The position numbers and the translations under genes are program-made. Positions 35,742 through 47,442 of a stretch of 64,000 nt of DNA are shown in pieces (position 1 is the stretch's first letter; each line of letters starts with the position of its first letter). Origin of the DNA: Aselliscus stoliczkanus. Taxonomy: Eukaryota; Chordata; Mammalia; Chiroptera; Hipposideridae. The DNA lies in assembly GCA_033961575.1 (NCBI GenBank), contig CM066736.1:11317501-11381500 (forward strand), given 5' to 3'. The notes under the pieces are model-generated. The model was given only the letters and a program-made list of their open reading frames with translations, searched no databases and was not told the DNA's origin.

Positions 35742-38040
35742 CTGCTCCCGGACCTGCTGCTGCCCATCAAAGTCCAGAACCTAGTCCCTTGCTGACTTGG
35801 TCCAGGAGCCAGCCCGAGGGACGAGCAGCCACCCCGTGGCCGTCCGTCTTCCGCCCTGCTGGGGCCTAAACCATCCAGCCACTGAACCCCTGTTGGTCCT
35901 TGTTCACTGATTCTGGAAGATTCCAGAGACAGAGGCAGCTCTGGTGCCCTGGGAAACTGTGGTTAAGCCCCTGGCTCCTCCCACTCAATTCTCCAAGGCC
36001 GTCCCAAGGTCACTGTGTGGGAGGACAGCTTGCAAAGCAGGTGTTTGCAGAACCCTTACCAAGGCAACTTGTATTTTTAACTCTGCACCAACCTACGTGT
36101 CACGGTGCCAGTCTGCAGCGACAGTCGAGCTGCAGCCTTGTTAACTGCAGGCAGGTGGGGACAGGTTCAACTGCTCAGTGACAAGGATCACAACCGCACG
36201 TGACCCCGTCTCCCATTAGCAGAGCACAAAAAGAACTCTCCAGTCCCTCGGACCACAAGATAATGGAATTGTTTTGTTAACGTCCAGCACTAATTCGTTC
36301 CCTGGGAGGGTGCTTGGCCAAAATTGGAAGCTGTTGTAATCTTACTCTGTTCCCTTATCCATAATTCATGTTTAACGTGGCTGCAGGATGTTTCCCCTGA
36401 GCCTCTCAGATTAGATTTCCATTACATAGCCCTTTTGTAAACCTCCCAAATTGCTGTGTTTGTGTCAAATGGCTGCGTTTATCCAAAGCCTGAGTCCTGG
36501 TAACTTCGCCGTGGCAACATGGCAGGGTAGGACGACATCCTGCTTCTGACCTTATTCCAAGGTAATGAGCTTATGCAGAGAGAAGGGACCTCACCCCGCC
36601 ATCCACCCGGCAGGCTGGGACACCCCCAGCCTGAGGCCCTCACAGCCCCGACTTATCAGCTTCCTTCAAATATTTGACTTTGCACTGATTTCTGCCTATT
36701 TCCCTTTAGTCACCGGGATAATTCCTGACAGAAGGACGGCTGTTAACCAATGTACCTGTTGGACTTATCACATGCCTATTTTAGAACAAATTTCAGAACA
36801 AACGTCACCTGCCTAGATGAGGTGCCCCATCCAGGGACGGGGGTGGGGAGGGGTGAGAGGTGGGTGGCAGGTTTTGCTGCACCTACTGAGGGTCTCTGCA
36901 GCCAGAAGGCCCCTCCTGGGCACGTCCACAAGTCCAGGAGGTAAGAGGAGCCTTTTCCAGGCCACCTGCCTCCGTCCTCTGCACACACCACACTATCCAG
37001 ATGGCCTTCCAAAACCTGTGCCCAGAGCAGCGACTCTCAGCCTTGTTAATCAAAGGCCAGCAGCCCCTCTAGACTGCAGGGAATTAATCCTTTTGAGGAG
37101 CAGGTTTGCACCCACTAAGAGCGAACCCGTCACTCCCCAAAAGACAATGAGCAGAAGCCCAGGCTCGGGGATGCAAGCAGCGCCCTGGAGCGGCCCAGGA
37201 GGGCTCCAGGTGAGCTCGGCAGCTCAGCAGCGGTGGAAGCGAGCCCGAACCCCCTGCCAGTCAGAGGACACCCTCCGGGACAGGAACAGCTGAGCCTGCC
37301 TTTGAGCTGCATGGACTGGGCTCCTGGTGAATAAATCTCACTTTAATTAGCTGTTTAAGGTAAGCCATGGCCCAAAGCTCCACAGACACCAGGCGGGCCC
37401 CCTCTGTGACCTGAACCAGAACTGTTTGATGTGTGCCCACATCTCCCACATTCACACCCAGGGCACGGGCGCTGGTGGGAGATTTATTATTTATAAAAAC
37501 ACTTTACACATTAATGAACTGCTTTTGTCAAGAAGAACAAAATGAAAGCAAACTGGGAGAGTCCCAGAAAACCCAGGCCTACTCTGGCCGTGCCAGGGAC
37601 CCTGCTGCTCAGTGACACCCGTGGGCCCACCTCACAGGAAGGACAAGGCGTGTGGGGAGGGAGACGCAGGGGTGTCGCTGGAGAGGCCTCCTGGACCAGG
37701 ACTAACGGGTGCCAGGTTCCCCACGCCACGCCGTCCGGTGACCTTCCCGATGCCGCCTCCTGCAGCCAGGAAACCCAAGGTGTGAGCAAGGCGCTCCCAG
37801 CAGCAGGGGAAGGCAGGGGAGCGGGGAGGGAGATCGCGCCCCACTGCCCCAACCCCTGAAACCGCCTGCCTGTCCGCTTCCTCCTTTCAGGGCTGGTCCT
37901 CCCACCGGATTGCAGCCCCTGGAGTGCAGGGAGCAGAGGCCTTTGCCTGACCTGCTCTGAATGGCGAAAGGTTTGTGGCATGAAGTGTTAGGTAAGGAGC
38001 GGAGCCCTGAAAGTGACTTCAGACCGCCCTCTTCACCTAC

Positions 38041-38235
38041 CCTGAGATCGCGCTGAGCGGCCTCTGACCGCCCACGGGCCAGTGTCAGGCAGAAGGGAGG
38101 CCGCAGTCCGCCTGGAGAATCCCACCTCGTGAGGCCGCGGTGCGCGGTCCAGGCCAGTAATCCTCGGGCACGGGACGCTGGGTCCCGAGGCCCCGGCCCC
38201 ATCCTGCCGCGTGCTTACCAGGGACAGGGCACAAG
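38041..38235. other. CpG-dense patch between the two gene ends
   Basis: By hand count about 19 CpG occur in 180 bp, with GC about two thirds, close to the number expected without CpG loss. No known promoter lies here. It may be a small orphan CpG island or simply GC-rich unmethylated sequence. Confidence 0.5.
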
Positions 38236-39289
38236 CAGCCTGCTCACCGGGGAGGCCACGCCACACTGCCACCCCTGGGACTGCTGCCATGCACTGTCCC
38301 CTTTACCTCATCTCACTGCTCTCTTCCTTTTTAAATACCGACATGAACCTCATCCTGAGCAACATATTTGCTTCAATGTACATGAAACAAGCTCTGGAAA
38401 GATGTGGAAGAAAGGGGCTAATGTGATTTGCCTGGGGGAAGGGAAAATGGGGGGCCAAGCCAAGAACAGGATGGAGCCTCCATGGCATGCCCGTCTGTAC
38501 CTTTTAAAGCCTGAACCCCAATGTCTGGGTACAACACAAGTAATACAAAACACAATATCAAAACTATGAAATAAAACTCAAGAATGCAAATAGCAGTTCT
38601 CAGGAGAACTTCTTTACCCAGCTAGAACGTGCCTCCCAGTGAGTGTGAATAAAGGAACCGAGCAGATGGTAAATGTGACAGCCAGGAGGAGGCCTGGAAC
38701 AAACGGTGATGAGCCACCACAGCCCTGGCAGCACGGTGCCCTGAGTACCAGCTAGGCGAGGTCGACAGGTGCCAGCCCTCTGCGAGCTCACAGGCCACAG
38801 CCACCAACTGCCGCGAAGCGCCTTGGCTTCCGTGCGCCCACCACAGCCAGCCCCCCAACCAGAAGCTCACAACAGGTGTGGGGGATGCTTACCTGGGGCG
38901 GCCACCTCTCGCGCTGTGCTGTCTCCGCCGCTGCTGCTGCTGCTGGGGGCTGTGAGTGCGGGGGGGCCCTGCAGCTGCACCCCCCATCCTGCCAGGAAGC
39001 GCCATGGCACACCCAGCCTCAGCTCCGGGAGTGCCCCAGCACCGGTGCGTGGGGAGCATGTCTGCTGTCACTGCAGCTGGCACAGGCTCTAAACATAGGG
39101 TCCTGACACAGGAGTCCCACCACCCAAGTCCCGGCATCCATGGAGTGAGGACCCGCTTCTCCTTACTGTCTCGGATCAAGAAGGCAGATGAAACCAAGTT
39201 AGCTGCTGCTCGCTCCTCATACTCAGCTCGCGCCACCAAATGGCCAGGCCACTTGAGTAGCCGTGAGGAACACACATGAGCCACGTTCA

Positions 39290-39471
39290 TTAACAAACCC
39301 TGTTCCTTTTTTATTAGAGATAAAAACAGCCGAGTCCCACATACCACCCCTTAGGAGAAACGCGAGCTGGCGGAGGAGTGCTGTGTTCGAGGCTGCCGCA
39401 AAAGGCCCGGGACCTCGAGCTCGCCCCGCACACGGGGAGGCTGCCAGGTGCAAAGCGCGGTGGCGGCGCGG
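39290..39471 (-). other. TESC: TESC 3' UTR (end estimated)
   Basis: Runs from the TGA stop to about 15-25 bases past the AATAAA at 39310-39315 on the minus strand, so roughly 180 bp, a short 3' UTR. The half next to the stop is rich in CpG (about 39390-39475). The exact cleavage site is an estimate. Confidence 0.75.
39310..39315 (-). promoter_or_regulatory. TESC: TESC poly(A) signal
   Basis: AATAAA on the minus strand (TTTATT on the plus strand), about 157 bases after the TESC stop codon, followed by an A-rich run and then a GT-rich stretch (GGGTTTGTTAATG). Position and context fit a working cleavage signal. Confidence 0.75.
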
Positions 39472-39549
39472 TCAGTGGCAAAGGGCGATGGTTTCCATGT
39501 TAAGGAAGCGGACGTGCATCTTGGTCTCGATGTCTATCCCCTGCCAGAT
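39472..39549 (-). CDS. TESC: TESC last coding exon with stop codon
   Basis: Reading on the minus strand, the acceptor TTCCAG precedes ATC TGG CAG, and the exon encodes [20 protein letters not shown] followed by IALCH and a TGA stop (plus-strand tca at 39472-39474), 25 residues in all. This is the conserved C-terminus of tescalcin, a calcineurin-B-like EF-hand protein that binds NHE1, promotes its maturation at the cell surface and inhibits calcineurin. Phase 0 joins it to the exon at 41628-41675. Human has Met where this copy has Ile before ALCH, as I recall it, a mild change. Confidence 0.97.
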   Translation of the reverse strand: MWQGIDIETKMHVRFLNMETIALCH

Positions 39550-41627
39550 CTGGAACGGACGAGCAGCGTGAGGGCCTCGCACCGACCAGCCCAGGTCCCC
39601 AGTCTTCCTCGGCCACCACCACATGTGCCAGCCCGGGGTAGGGGGAGCCCACGGGGCTGGGAGCTAAGCGAGGAAGAGGAACTTCCCTCTGCCTTTGCAC
39701 GGGCTCCTTTGGCTCTGACATTTGGATCCTCTCTGAGATTGTCACCACAAGTTATTAAGGACGGAATCCAAGCTCTGAGCTCCAAGTTGTCTGAATCCCA
39801 CCCACCACTTAAGGCTCTGCGATTATGCAAATTGCTTCACCCTCATCTCACCTCTTTTGCATCAGTAATGCTGAGACCACTTCCTGTGCTGCCCACAGCA
39901 CAGGATGTAGGGAGAGGGAAGCGGGTGGCTCAGATGCAATCATCCTTAGAAGTGGTCTGTAAATTTGTAAGGGCTGTGCAATTGTGAGGCTTCATGAAGC
40001 CATCAGCATTAACAGGTTACAACACTTTGGTCTTTATAACCCCCTGGGATAGGAGGTCACCCATACTCTATGCAGACAAGCTCACACCCAGAAAAAGTAA
40101 TTTCCACCCAGAGACCATGACCCTTGCCACATACCTGGTACTCGTACTGCAGTCACAGTCCATCTGGTCAGGGCCCCAGGGGACTCTGAGGCTACCAGAC
40201 CCGATCTGCCACCCTACAAACCCCCACCACTCCCTGGGCTGTGTGCCTGCCAGCTCCTTGGCCACTCAGGGCCCAAAAGGGCCACAGATGGAGAGAGGAC
40301 GGGAAGGATGCCAGCAGGAGCCGAGGGACATGGTGGGCGCTGACTTCTCAGGGTCTCCCTGCTTAGGTAAGAGCTTCAAACTCTCAAGCTGCCACCCACA
40401 GCATTTCCGGGACAGCTATGAGGCTGGAAATGGGGAAATCAAAGCGGCAGGGTGGCCTCAGCACGACGCTTGCCACTGTCACACCCCCACGGCCCCCCGT
40501 GCCCCCCAGTCTCCTGCACCTGGTCTGGGTGGGTGCGAGGAGGCAGAGGAAGCATCCGCTTCCAGGTAAGCGGCTCTGACTATCGTTGGGTGACAAGACA
40601 GTCCCAGGGAAAGACACCTGGACACCTAGGATGGTTCCCACTAAATGCCATGGAGGGCGCTGTGGAGCTCAGGAAGGGGGGTGCTGGCTGGGCAGGGGCC
40701 CCCATGGGCACAGGCTTGGGGACATCAGAGGCATGGCGGGCGGCCAGCCTCCTGGGGCAGAAGCTGGTTTCTCAGGCAAAAAAAAGAAATGCATCCTATT
40801 TTCTCCCCGACCAGCTCTGGGGAGACGTGTCTGCGGAGGGCAGAGGAGACGCCACGTCCTTCCAGTCTCGCTGGGTCTGCGCTGCCTGCCCTCCCCACCT
40901 GCTGCTGCCCAGCTGAACGGCCGCTGGGCCCATGGGATGCTGCCACAGGAGACCCCAGCCCCACTCCAGTTCCCCTGACTTTCTGTCAGCCTCAACTCCC
41001 AGAAATAGCTTGAGGACACTGCTGTTGGGGTGCTTAGGGCCAAAGTGCCAGGCAGAGGGCAGGGTGGGCTGGTCTCCGTGCCACGGGGGGATCTGCCTAT
41101 CACACCAGTGAGGGGTCACTGTTCCCAACCTAGAAGCACGTCTGTGACGGTGACAGCCCAGCAAAGCTTAATGTCCACTAGTGGGAGCTGGCGAGTCCGC
41201 CAGGGGAGACGGGAAGAGTGGGCAGACATGTAAAAAGCTCCATCTAGGAGGCACAGTTGGAGAAAAGCAAGGGGCTCCAGTGTGTGTGTCTGGAAAAAGC
41301 TGGTACTTGTACAGGCATAGAACATTCCAGAACCCTGGTTCCCGCTGTGAACAGGGACTGCTTCTGAGAAGGCAGACTAGGGGACTCATCCTGGGAGAGA
41401 AGTGGAGTTTTCAATGTATGCCCTCTTATGCTGCTTAAATTGTTTTGACCATGTATGACTATGGCTTTCTCAATAAAAATAAGTCAAACCAGTTCCAATC
41501 GTTTTAAAGGCCACGCCCAGGCTCGAGCCCTTTCCACGGAGAGGCCAGTCCCTTCCTGACCAGCCGGCCCCCTCTCCTCCCCCCCCGCGGCCCCACCATG
41601 CCACTCCCTCTCCTCCCAGACACCCAC

Positions 41628-41675
41628 CTTGAGGAAGTCTTCGAAGGTGATGCCCTCATACACTTGATCAGGCTC
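41628..41675 (-). CDS. TESC: TESC coding exon 7, last EF-hand region
   Basis: A 48-bp exon bounded on the minus strand by GCCCCCAG and AAG|GTGGGT, phase 0 at both ends. It encodes 16 residues, EPDQVYEGITFEDFLK, the exiting part of the last EF-hand-like motif (GITFEDFLK resembles the loop end and helix of an EF-hand, with Glu at the loop's final position). Its symmetric phase means skipping would remove 16 residues in frame. Numbering assumes the eight-exon human gene. Confidence 0.97.
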
Positions 41676-42869
41676 CTGGGGGCAGAGCACAGGGCAGGGT
41701 GAATGGCTGCTGCGAGGACGCTTTGGACCCCCAGCCCCCAGAACACAGATGGTTGGGCCTGTCAGGGAGACTCACAGAAAGCGGGGGTCATTCTGGGTTG
41801 TTCGTGTCCAGCCAGTCACCCTGATCTCCCGCGTCCCACCTTCACGGGCCAGAGGGTGGGAAGGGAGGCAGAGACGGGCTCACCAGGCCCCACCCGTGCC
41901 CCCCAGGGAGGACCCGTGGATGAGAGTGGACAAGGAAGGGGTGGGCACAGAGGCACAGGGCTCTCCTTCCGCACACAGCCACCTCTGCCGGTTCACAGCG
42001 ACACAGCCACCAACAGACACGTCCTGCCATTGCTGGTTCTGCCTCATCACCGTAGCATTGATAAGAACCAGTTCTCGGCGAATCTGAGCTCACAGATCAC
42101 TAGGGAAAGGGGCACGGGGGAGAAGGGCTGGGCTGTGTGCCCAGTGAGTCACTGTGACATGTCTGGCCGCGGGGCCTCTCACCCGCCCAGTCACTGGCAG
42201 TGCCTGTCCCCATCTGTGTCTTTCCTGCTCTGGGCACACAGGGACCTTGTGAGATGGTAGGCTCATGCCACTTTTGCTGCTCCTCTCAGGCTCTGGTACA
42301 ACCAAGTCTCCAGAATCGTCCCCCTGCAGCGCCCTTTGTGACAGTGACCGACCAGCCAACATCCCAGGGCCCATCAATAGAAAGCCCGCTAAATAAACCT
42401 CAGTCGTCTCTGGTGTTGATCACCACGCAGCCACTAGGAAGCGGGCAAACGCCAATCCGGAAAAAGCAGCAAGATTCGGACACAGTGGAAACCACCAACA
42501 CAAACAAGGAGCAGACAGACGTGCAGACCCCGTGCGTGCGTGCAATTTTTTTTTTCCTGCAACGCTAACCACGCGCCCCCATCTGCCACGTGGATCTATG
42601 GGGTCAGCACGGAGAACAGGAAAAGCCACAGGCAGCTCAACTCCATTTTGTGGAAATCAAAAACAAAAGGCATGCAAGTATACACTGGTCTACATACAAG
42701 TCTTCTAGAAAAATTTTATCGGGGAAAAAAAAAACGCCGTCAAGTATGGTTCCCCTCAGGGAGCAGGACTGGGGTGGATTGGGGAGCGGCAAAGAAAGAC
42801 ACCTGTCTCTGTACCTCCCTGGAAGGTGAAGGCCTTACGTGGAGTCTTTAAGGGAACAACAGCAGACAC

Positions 42870-43010
42870 TCTTGAGGTGTTTGCTATGAGCCGGGCACCG
42901 TCCCCAATGCCTCGCCAATGTTGTCATTCATATTACCACTGATCGATGCAGGCCTCACAACAGCCTTCCTGACACCTGGTTTACAGGTAAGGCCCTTGAG
43001 GGGCATCGAG
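42870..43010 (-). repeat. MIR SINE relic, antisense
   Basis: TTTGCTATGAGCCGGGCACC, then CCTCACAACAGCCTTCC and TTTACAGGTAAGGC follow an antisense MIR. Confidence 0.6.
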
Positions 43011-44651
43011 ACGAAGCTGCTTGTCCAGCTGGAGTAGCAGAGACCCCACCAAGTACAAGACAGGATTCTCCACTCTCTGTGGTTTCCTTTTGATACTTTT
43101 TTCTTTTTTACTATAGCACACAAATCAATAAATATTTTTAAATTTTATAAACGCTATCAGTCTCAGACACTTGGGCCAGCCCTGTTCCTAGGGCTGCCTG
43201 CCCTGCCTGCCCATGGGCACGGGAAGAGGGGAGGCCCTGCCCCCGTGCGGGCAACCCCAGGTTCCAGGGGCAGCAAAAAGAGCTAATTATAGACAAAGCC
43301 CCGCTGCTCCGAGCTCAGGGCTGGAGGGTGGGTACCCGATGGAAGGGAGGAGGGCAGAGGGGTTCAGGGACGCACCCCAGGCTGACACCCCAGCCAAGCC
43401 ATCCCCACCTCAAGCCACAGAGTTTCCAGAGAGCACTCTAGAAAGAAATCACTACCCCAGTCATTAACTGGCTTTGAAAGTCCATTCAAGTGGGGGTGAT
43501 GGATCTGTCTGTGGCGGCCAGTGTGGGCAGAAATGTAAAGCGTCCTGAGAGGCCAGATGGTGTTGAACTGACGTGGCTGCCCCTCGCCGCTCGCCTGTGT
43601 GTGCACAGCGATCGTCGGTTCCTTGGGCCGACAACGACACGAGAAAATACTTTAGGGCACACAGAGGATCCGTAAGTAAAGACAGCCGCCCGGGACACAC
43701 AAGCCGGGAAGCCGGCATCGGCTCGGAAATGCCTCCACTCCCGAGGTTGTACAGAATTTATGCCGCTCGGCAGCTGCCAGCTGCCAACAATTTTACTACA
43801 GCAAATTAAGAAAACTGTCGCCAATTGAAACTGGAGTGGGACAGGGAGCAATTTAAAGAAGGAGAGTGTAATTAAATCAAATGGGAATTTGGCTCAACAA
43901 CCCGGCAGGGATTTCTGTGCTCCTCACCGGGGTCACCAGCCCTTTCTGCAGTACTTAATTTGCTGAGTGTGTGTTGGGGCGGGTTTCACCAAAGCCAGCA
44001 GCCTCCTCCTGGGCCCGAGAAGCAGACGAATAAAATACAGGCCAATAAAATGACCGCAGTTTTGCACCCCTGGGGGCAAGCCCCGGCCTGCCATGACCCC
44101 TGGTGACAGGCTTGGGGCACAAATAGCAGGTTCCAGCAGGAAACCACCTCTCCACTCAGGCTGTGGTGAACCCAAAGGAATTGAGGTGTCTGGAGTTGCA
44201 GCCACTTTCAATATACAGGAGCCAAGAGAGGGCAGCCTCGGGGGTGCACCCATAACCCTCAGGGAACAAAGTCCATCGAGATGGTCACATGATTGCCACA
44301 GGGTCCCTGGGGGCTCAGAGCCACTGTGTCAAGGGCTTGCTGGGCTGACCCCCACCCTACAAGGGGGTGTCCACCAAGCATAGTAAAGATCACTGTCCTT
44401 GAATTCCAGAAAAGTGTTTCTGTCCCTGAGCCTTCGTTTCCCCACCAGTAATGTACGTGAGGTGCCTAGCACAGTGCCTGCATGATGCCCCTATGATCGG
44501 AGCACATGGGGACGCCTGGCCTGCCCGGAGCCTCCAGGGGAGGACCTGCAAGTCCCTCCACGCACCCAACAACAGTGTGAACACTGCTGGTGACTGACGA
44601 GACGGTCGAAGTGCCAGTTACCACTTAACATTTATTTCCGCCCCTCTGGTT

Positions 44652-44872
44652 CAGTGGTTCTTCCCTGAGGACGATTCTGCCCCTCCCCTCTGACAGCGTC
44701 TGGAGGCATTTTTGGTTATCACAACCTGTAAGTGTGGCTGGCGTCTAGCGGGCAGAGGCGAGGGATGCCGCTCAGCACCCTCCAGTGCCCAGGGCGCCCC
44801 CCCCAGACAGCTATCTGGCCCTACGTGTCGGCAGTGCCAGGTGGAGAAACCCTGCTCTAATGCCCACGCTCA
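44652..44872 (+). repeat. hAT-Charlie-type non-autonomous relic
   Basis: Starts CAGTGGTTCTTCCCTGAGGA and ends GTGGAGAAACCCTG, matching terminal repeats. The middle has GTCTGGAGGCATTTTTGGTT and GCGTCTAGCGGGCAGAGGCG. The same family recurs at 58425. I am unsure of the subfamily name (MER20/MER33 class). Confidence 0.75.
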
Positions 44873-45613
44873 TCCCAGGCCGGACCAGCACAGCCGCGCT
44901 GAGAGGGGACCTGGCCATTCCTACACCCCTGTGAGCCTGACAAGCCCCGAGATGTGTCCAGCACTTGTGCTCAGGCCCAAGTGGTCCTACCTGCTCCCCT
45001 CCCCCGTCCCAGCTCTACCCCTGGCCCTCGGCCTAGAAATGGTGGGATTCTCTAAAGCGCTTCTGTCATCTTACATCTCTTTGGGGGCAGCTGGGGGGTT
45101 AGGGGGACCCCCCCTCCACAGCCTGCAAGTTCTAAAAGCTGAGCCCTTCTCCTCTGTTTCATCTACACACACTCCGCCCCCCCCACCCCTTAGCTCCTCA
45201 GGACCCCAGATCCGGTAGCCCAAGAAAGAGCTTCTTGCCTCGAGGTCACCAATTCCCTCTGAGCCACTCAATAATAAATAAAGTGCGCCCGTGCTGTATG
45301 CTGACTAGACCTGCCACTGTGCCAGGTGCTGCCTGTGGGCCCAGGAGGCTACACACCTGGTCTGTAGGCCCCAAAGCCCGGCCTGCCCTGCCTGGCATGG
45401 TTCTCCAGCTGTTGGGATCTCCGGTGGGTCAGGAAAGCAGTGAGGGTTTCTGAGCACTGCTCTGTGCCTGGCCCGGTGACAGTGGCGAGCAGGATAGGTG
45501 TGCTCCGTCCTGTCAGGTCTTCCAGAAACAGACTACGACCAGGGCAGGGCTATGACCAAGTCAGCAGGGGAGGCGGGGGTGGGGTTCTGGGGTCCCGCCA
45601 GGAGGGTGCTCAC

Positions 45614-45721
45614 CATCTGCCCGACGCAGACGCTGGCTGCCTCCATCATGGCCCCGTCGGCAATGGTGCGAGCCGACTCCTTCTCAATATGTGGATTTCC
45701 GGAGAGCAGCTCCTCCACCAC
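45614..45721 (-). CDS. TESC: TESC coding exon 6
   Basis: A 108-bp exon encoding 36 residues, from [20 protein letters not shown] to VCVGQM. It has acceptor TGGCAG and donor ATG|GTGAGC on the minus strand and is phase 0 at both ends. It forms the linker helix between the third and fourth EF-hands. The segment [12 protein letters not shown] differs from human VCMGQM by one residue, as remembered. Plus-strand open frames across this exon (45440-45841 and 45498-45746) are antisense shadows. Confidence 0.97.
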
Positions 45722-45818
45722 CTGCCAGTGGGCAGAGACAAGGTGACTGTGGGTCTCCATCTGGGCGGCAGGGCAGGGAGGCGCCAGGGGCCCTGGCCGG
45801 GCGAGGAGCATACTTTAC
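45722..45818 (-). other. TESC: TESC intron 5, only 97 bp
   Basis: On the minus strand it starts GTAAAG and ends TGGCAG. It is GC-rich and near the lower size limit of mammalian introns; the neighbouring TESC introns are 1.6 to more than 10 kb. Confidence 0.95.
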
Positions 45819-45880
45819 ATTTCGATATTCTTCCAGGGTGATGCGGCCGTCGCTGTCCGAGTCATACATGTGGAACAGAA
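45819..45880 (-). CDS. TESC: TESC coding exon 5 with the canonical Ca2+-binding EF-hand loop
   Basis: Two bases complete a split Phe codon, then [20 protein letters not shown] (20 residues) before the donor AAT|GTAAAG on the minus strand. The loop [12 protein letters not shown] has Asp at positions 1, 3 and 5, Gly at 6, Ile at 8 and Glu at 12. It therefore keeps every ligand of a working EF-hand, the main Ca2+ site of tescalcin, whose other EF-hands are degenerate. Only 97 bp separate it from exon 6, an unusually short intron for this gene. Confidence 0.98.
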
Positions 45881-46054
45881 CTGGGGGGCGGCAGTGGGGA
45901 GAGGGGCTCAGTCAGGGTGGCAGGAGGGCAGCCCAGGTCCCCCGCACCCTCCAACCTTCCCCACTTGGAAATCTACCTCAAATTGAGCAAAAGACCCCCA
46001 ATAGTGAACCGTAAAAGCCAAAGTCACAGGGGTCACTGGCAGAGGCCACGGGGC

Positions 46055-46210
46055 AGACTGATCACTTCCTGGTAGGCGACCTTGGGCAAATGACCTCACT
46101 TCTCTGAGCCTTGGTTTCCCCATCTATAAAATGGGAATAACAACACGCCTTCTACACGGTATGGCAAGGGATTTGTGAGTGACAAAGGGCCCAAGATCTC
46201 TGGCACACTG
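46055..46210 (+). repeat. MIR SINE relic
   Basis: TTGGGCAAATGACCTCACTT, CTGAGCCTTGGTTTCCCCAT and CTATAAAATGGGAATAACAA: a well-kept MIR core. Confidence 0.85.
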
Positions 46211-47442
46211 CAAACATGGATGATGTGACAGGATTGTTGCCATGATGCCAAATCACCGTTATTTCACGGTGTTGTTCCTGACGGACCTCAGAGGGCGGCT
46301 GTCATCTTGGCCCCGTAGCAGATCCTGGGCTCCAGTGCCTACATCCTTGCACCCAATGGATCTAAGCTGCCCCAACTGGGCCTGAGGGACCTTAGCACCT
46401 CCTCTGCCATTCCCTTCTTGGTGACATGCACTTTGTTTCCTTGGCTGCCATCACTTAGCACCCTGCAGCCAGCAGAGGCATGCTCTCTGCCCTCTGGGCT
46501 CAGCCTGAGGGAGCCTCCACTCACCAAGCCCCCTGTCGTGCAGCAAACACCCTTCCCTCTCATCCTCTCACCACCCTATGAGGCCAGGGCTGCCCTGAGC
46601 CCATTTCTCAGACTGAGCTGTCGAAACTCATAGACGTTAAAAGTGTGCCCACAGCCACCCTGTTAAGGGACAGGAAACCAGAAGTTTGGACCGGAATCCG
46701 TCTGATTCCATGGCTCCCACGGTCCCAGACCTGTCCCTCCCTTGGCCCAAGGAGGGCCTTGGGACACCCAGCCGGGGCAGTTCCCACCGGCCCTCGCGTT
46801 CCCAGTCCAGAGCTAAGTGCAGCCAGCCCCCATGTTTCCATTTTCCTGCTGGCCTGTCTGCCTCGGGGTGGGGTAGAGAGGGCGGTCAGGAGTCATGGGA
46901 AAGTCCATGGGGAAGCGAGATGTGACGCCAGCCACCCGGGGTCCCTGTGCCACTGGCCGGCCTGGATCACAGCCAAGCACGCTCCATGGGCCAGAGGCAG
47001 GCGGGCGCCCCGGGGCAGATCACCCAAGGCCCGCACAGGCCCTTGTGAAACTGCGCCCCAGCAGCTCGGGGACGAGGGAAGAAACACCCTTTCAGGGAAC
47101 ACCTCCTGTGTGCCTGTGTCACCTCATCGCGCCTGGGAACCAGCCCTGGGTTCACAGTCTGCACCCCCACATTCAAGGTCACACAGCCGTTTGGCGCGGG
47201 GGGCCAGGTCCAAACCCAGGCCTGTCTGACCCCAGGGCTTTGTTCTTTTCACATCGCCCACAACCCCCTTCCGTTCCCCGAAAAGCACCAGCTGCTGAGG
47301 GGTGTCCAAGCGGAGGCCACCATGGGTCGACTTAGCGGCGCCCCGTTGCAGGGTCTGTGACCGGGCCTGACCTCCCAGGGGCTGGGGCTGGGGTCCCCTG
47401 CCCTCCCCACCCTCCTGCTGCCCAACCGGGAGGGACACGCAC

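Larger units (their letters stand above)
31724..39289. other. FBXW8 3' UTR plus tail-to-tail intergenic interval
   Basis: The region begins after the FBXW8 stop and runs to the estimated TESC poly(A) site. No AATAAA was seen in the first 1.2 kb. One at 32941 lies inside decayed LINE sequence; another at 35736 sits in unique sequence. The end of the FBXW8 transcript therefore cannot be placed. The interval holds an L1-type relic (about 32640-33310), a SINE at 33922-34067, GC-rich unremarkable sequence at 35150-38000, and a CpG-dense patch at 38041-38235. No coding gene was recognised. Confidence 0.7.
39550..45613 (-). other. TESC: TESC introns 6 and 7 (with exon 7 between)
   Basis: Two introns, 39550-41627 (2.1 kb) and 41676-45613 (3.9 kb), with GT-AG ends on the minus strand. 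They contain an antisense MIR (about 42870-43010), a hAT-type relic at 44652-44872, and an AT-rich unique block (43740-43920) that does not look like a repeat. The remaining sequence is GC-rich without recognisable features. Confidence 0.85.

Noticed and set aside
45440..45841. Plus-strand open frame of 133 codons
   Set aside because: Antisense shadow of TESC exons 5 and 6.
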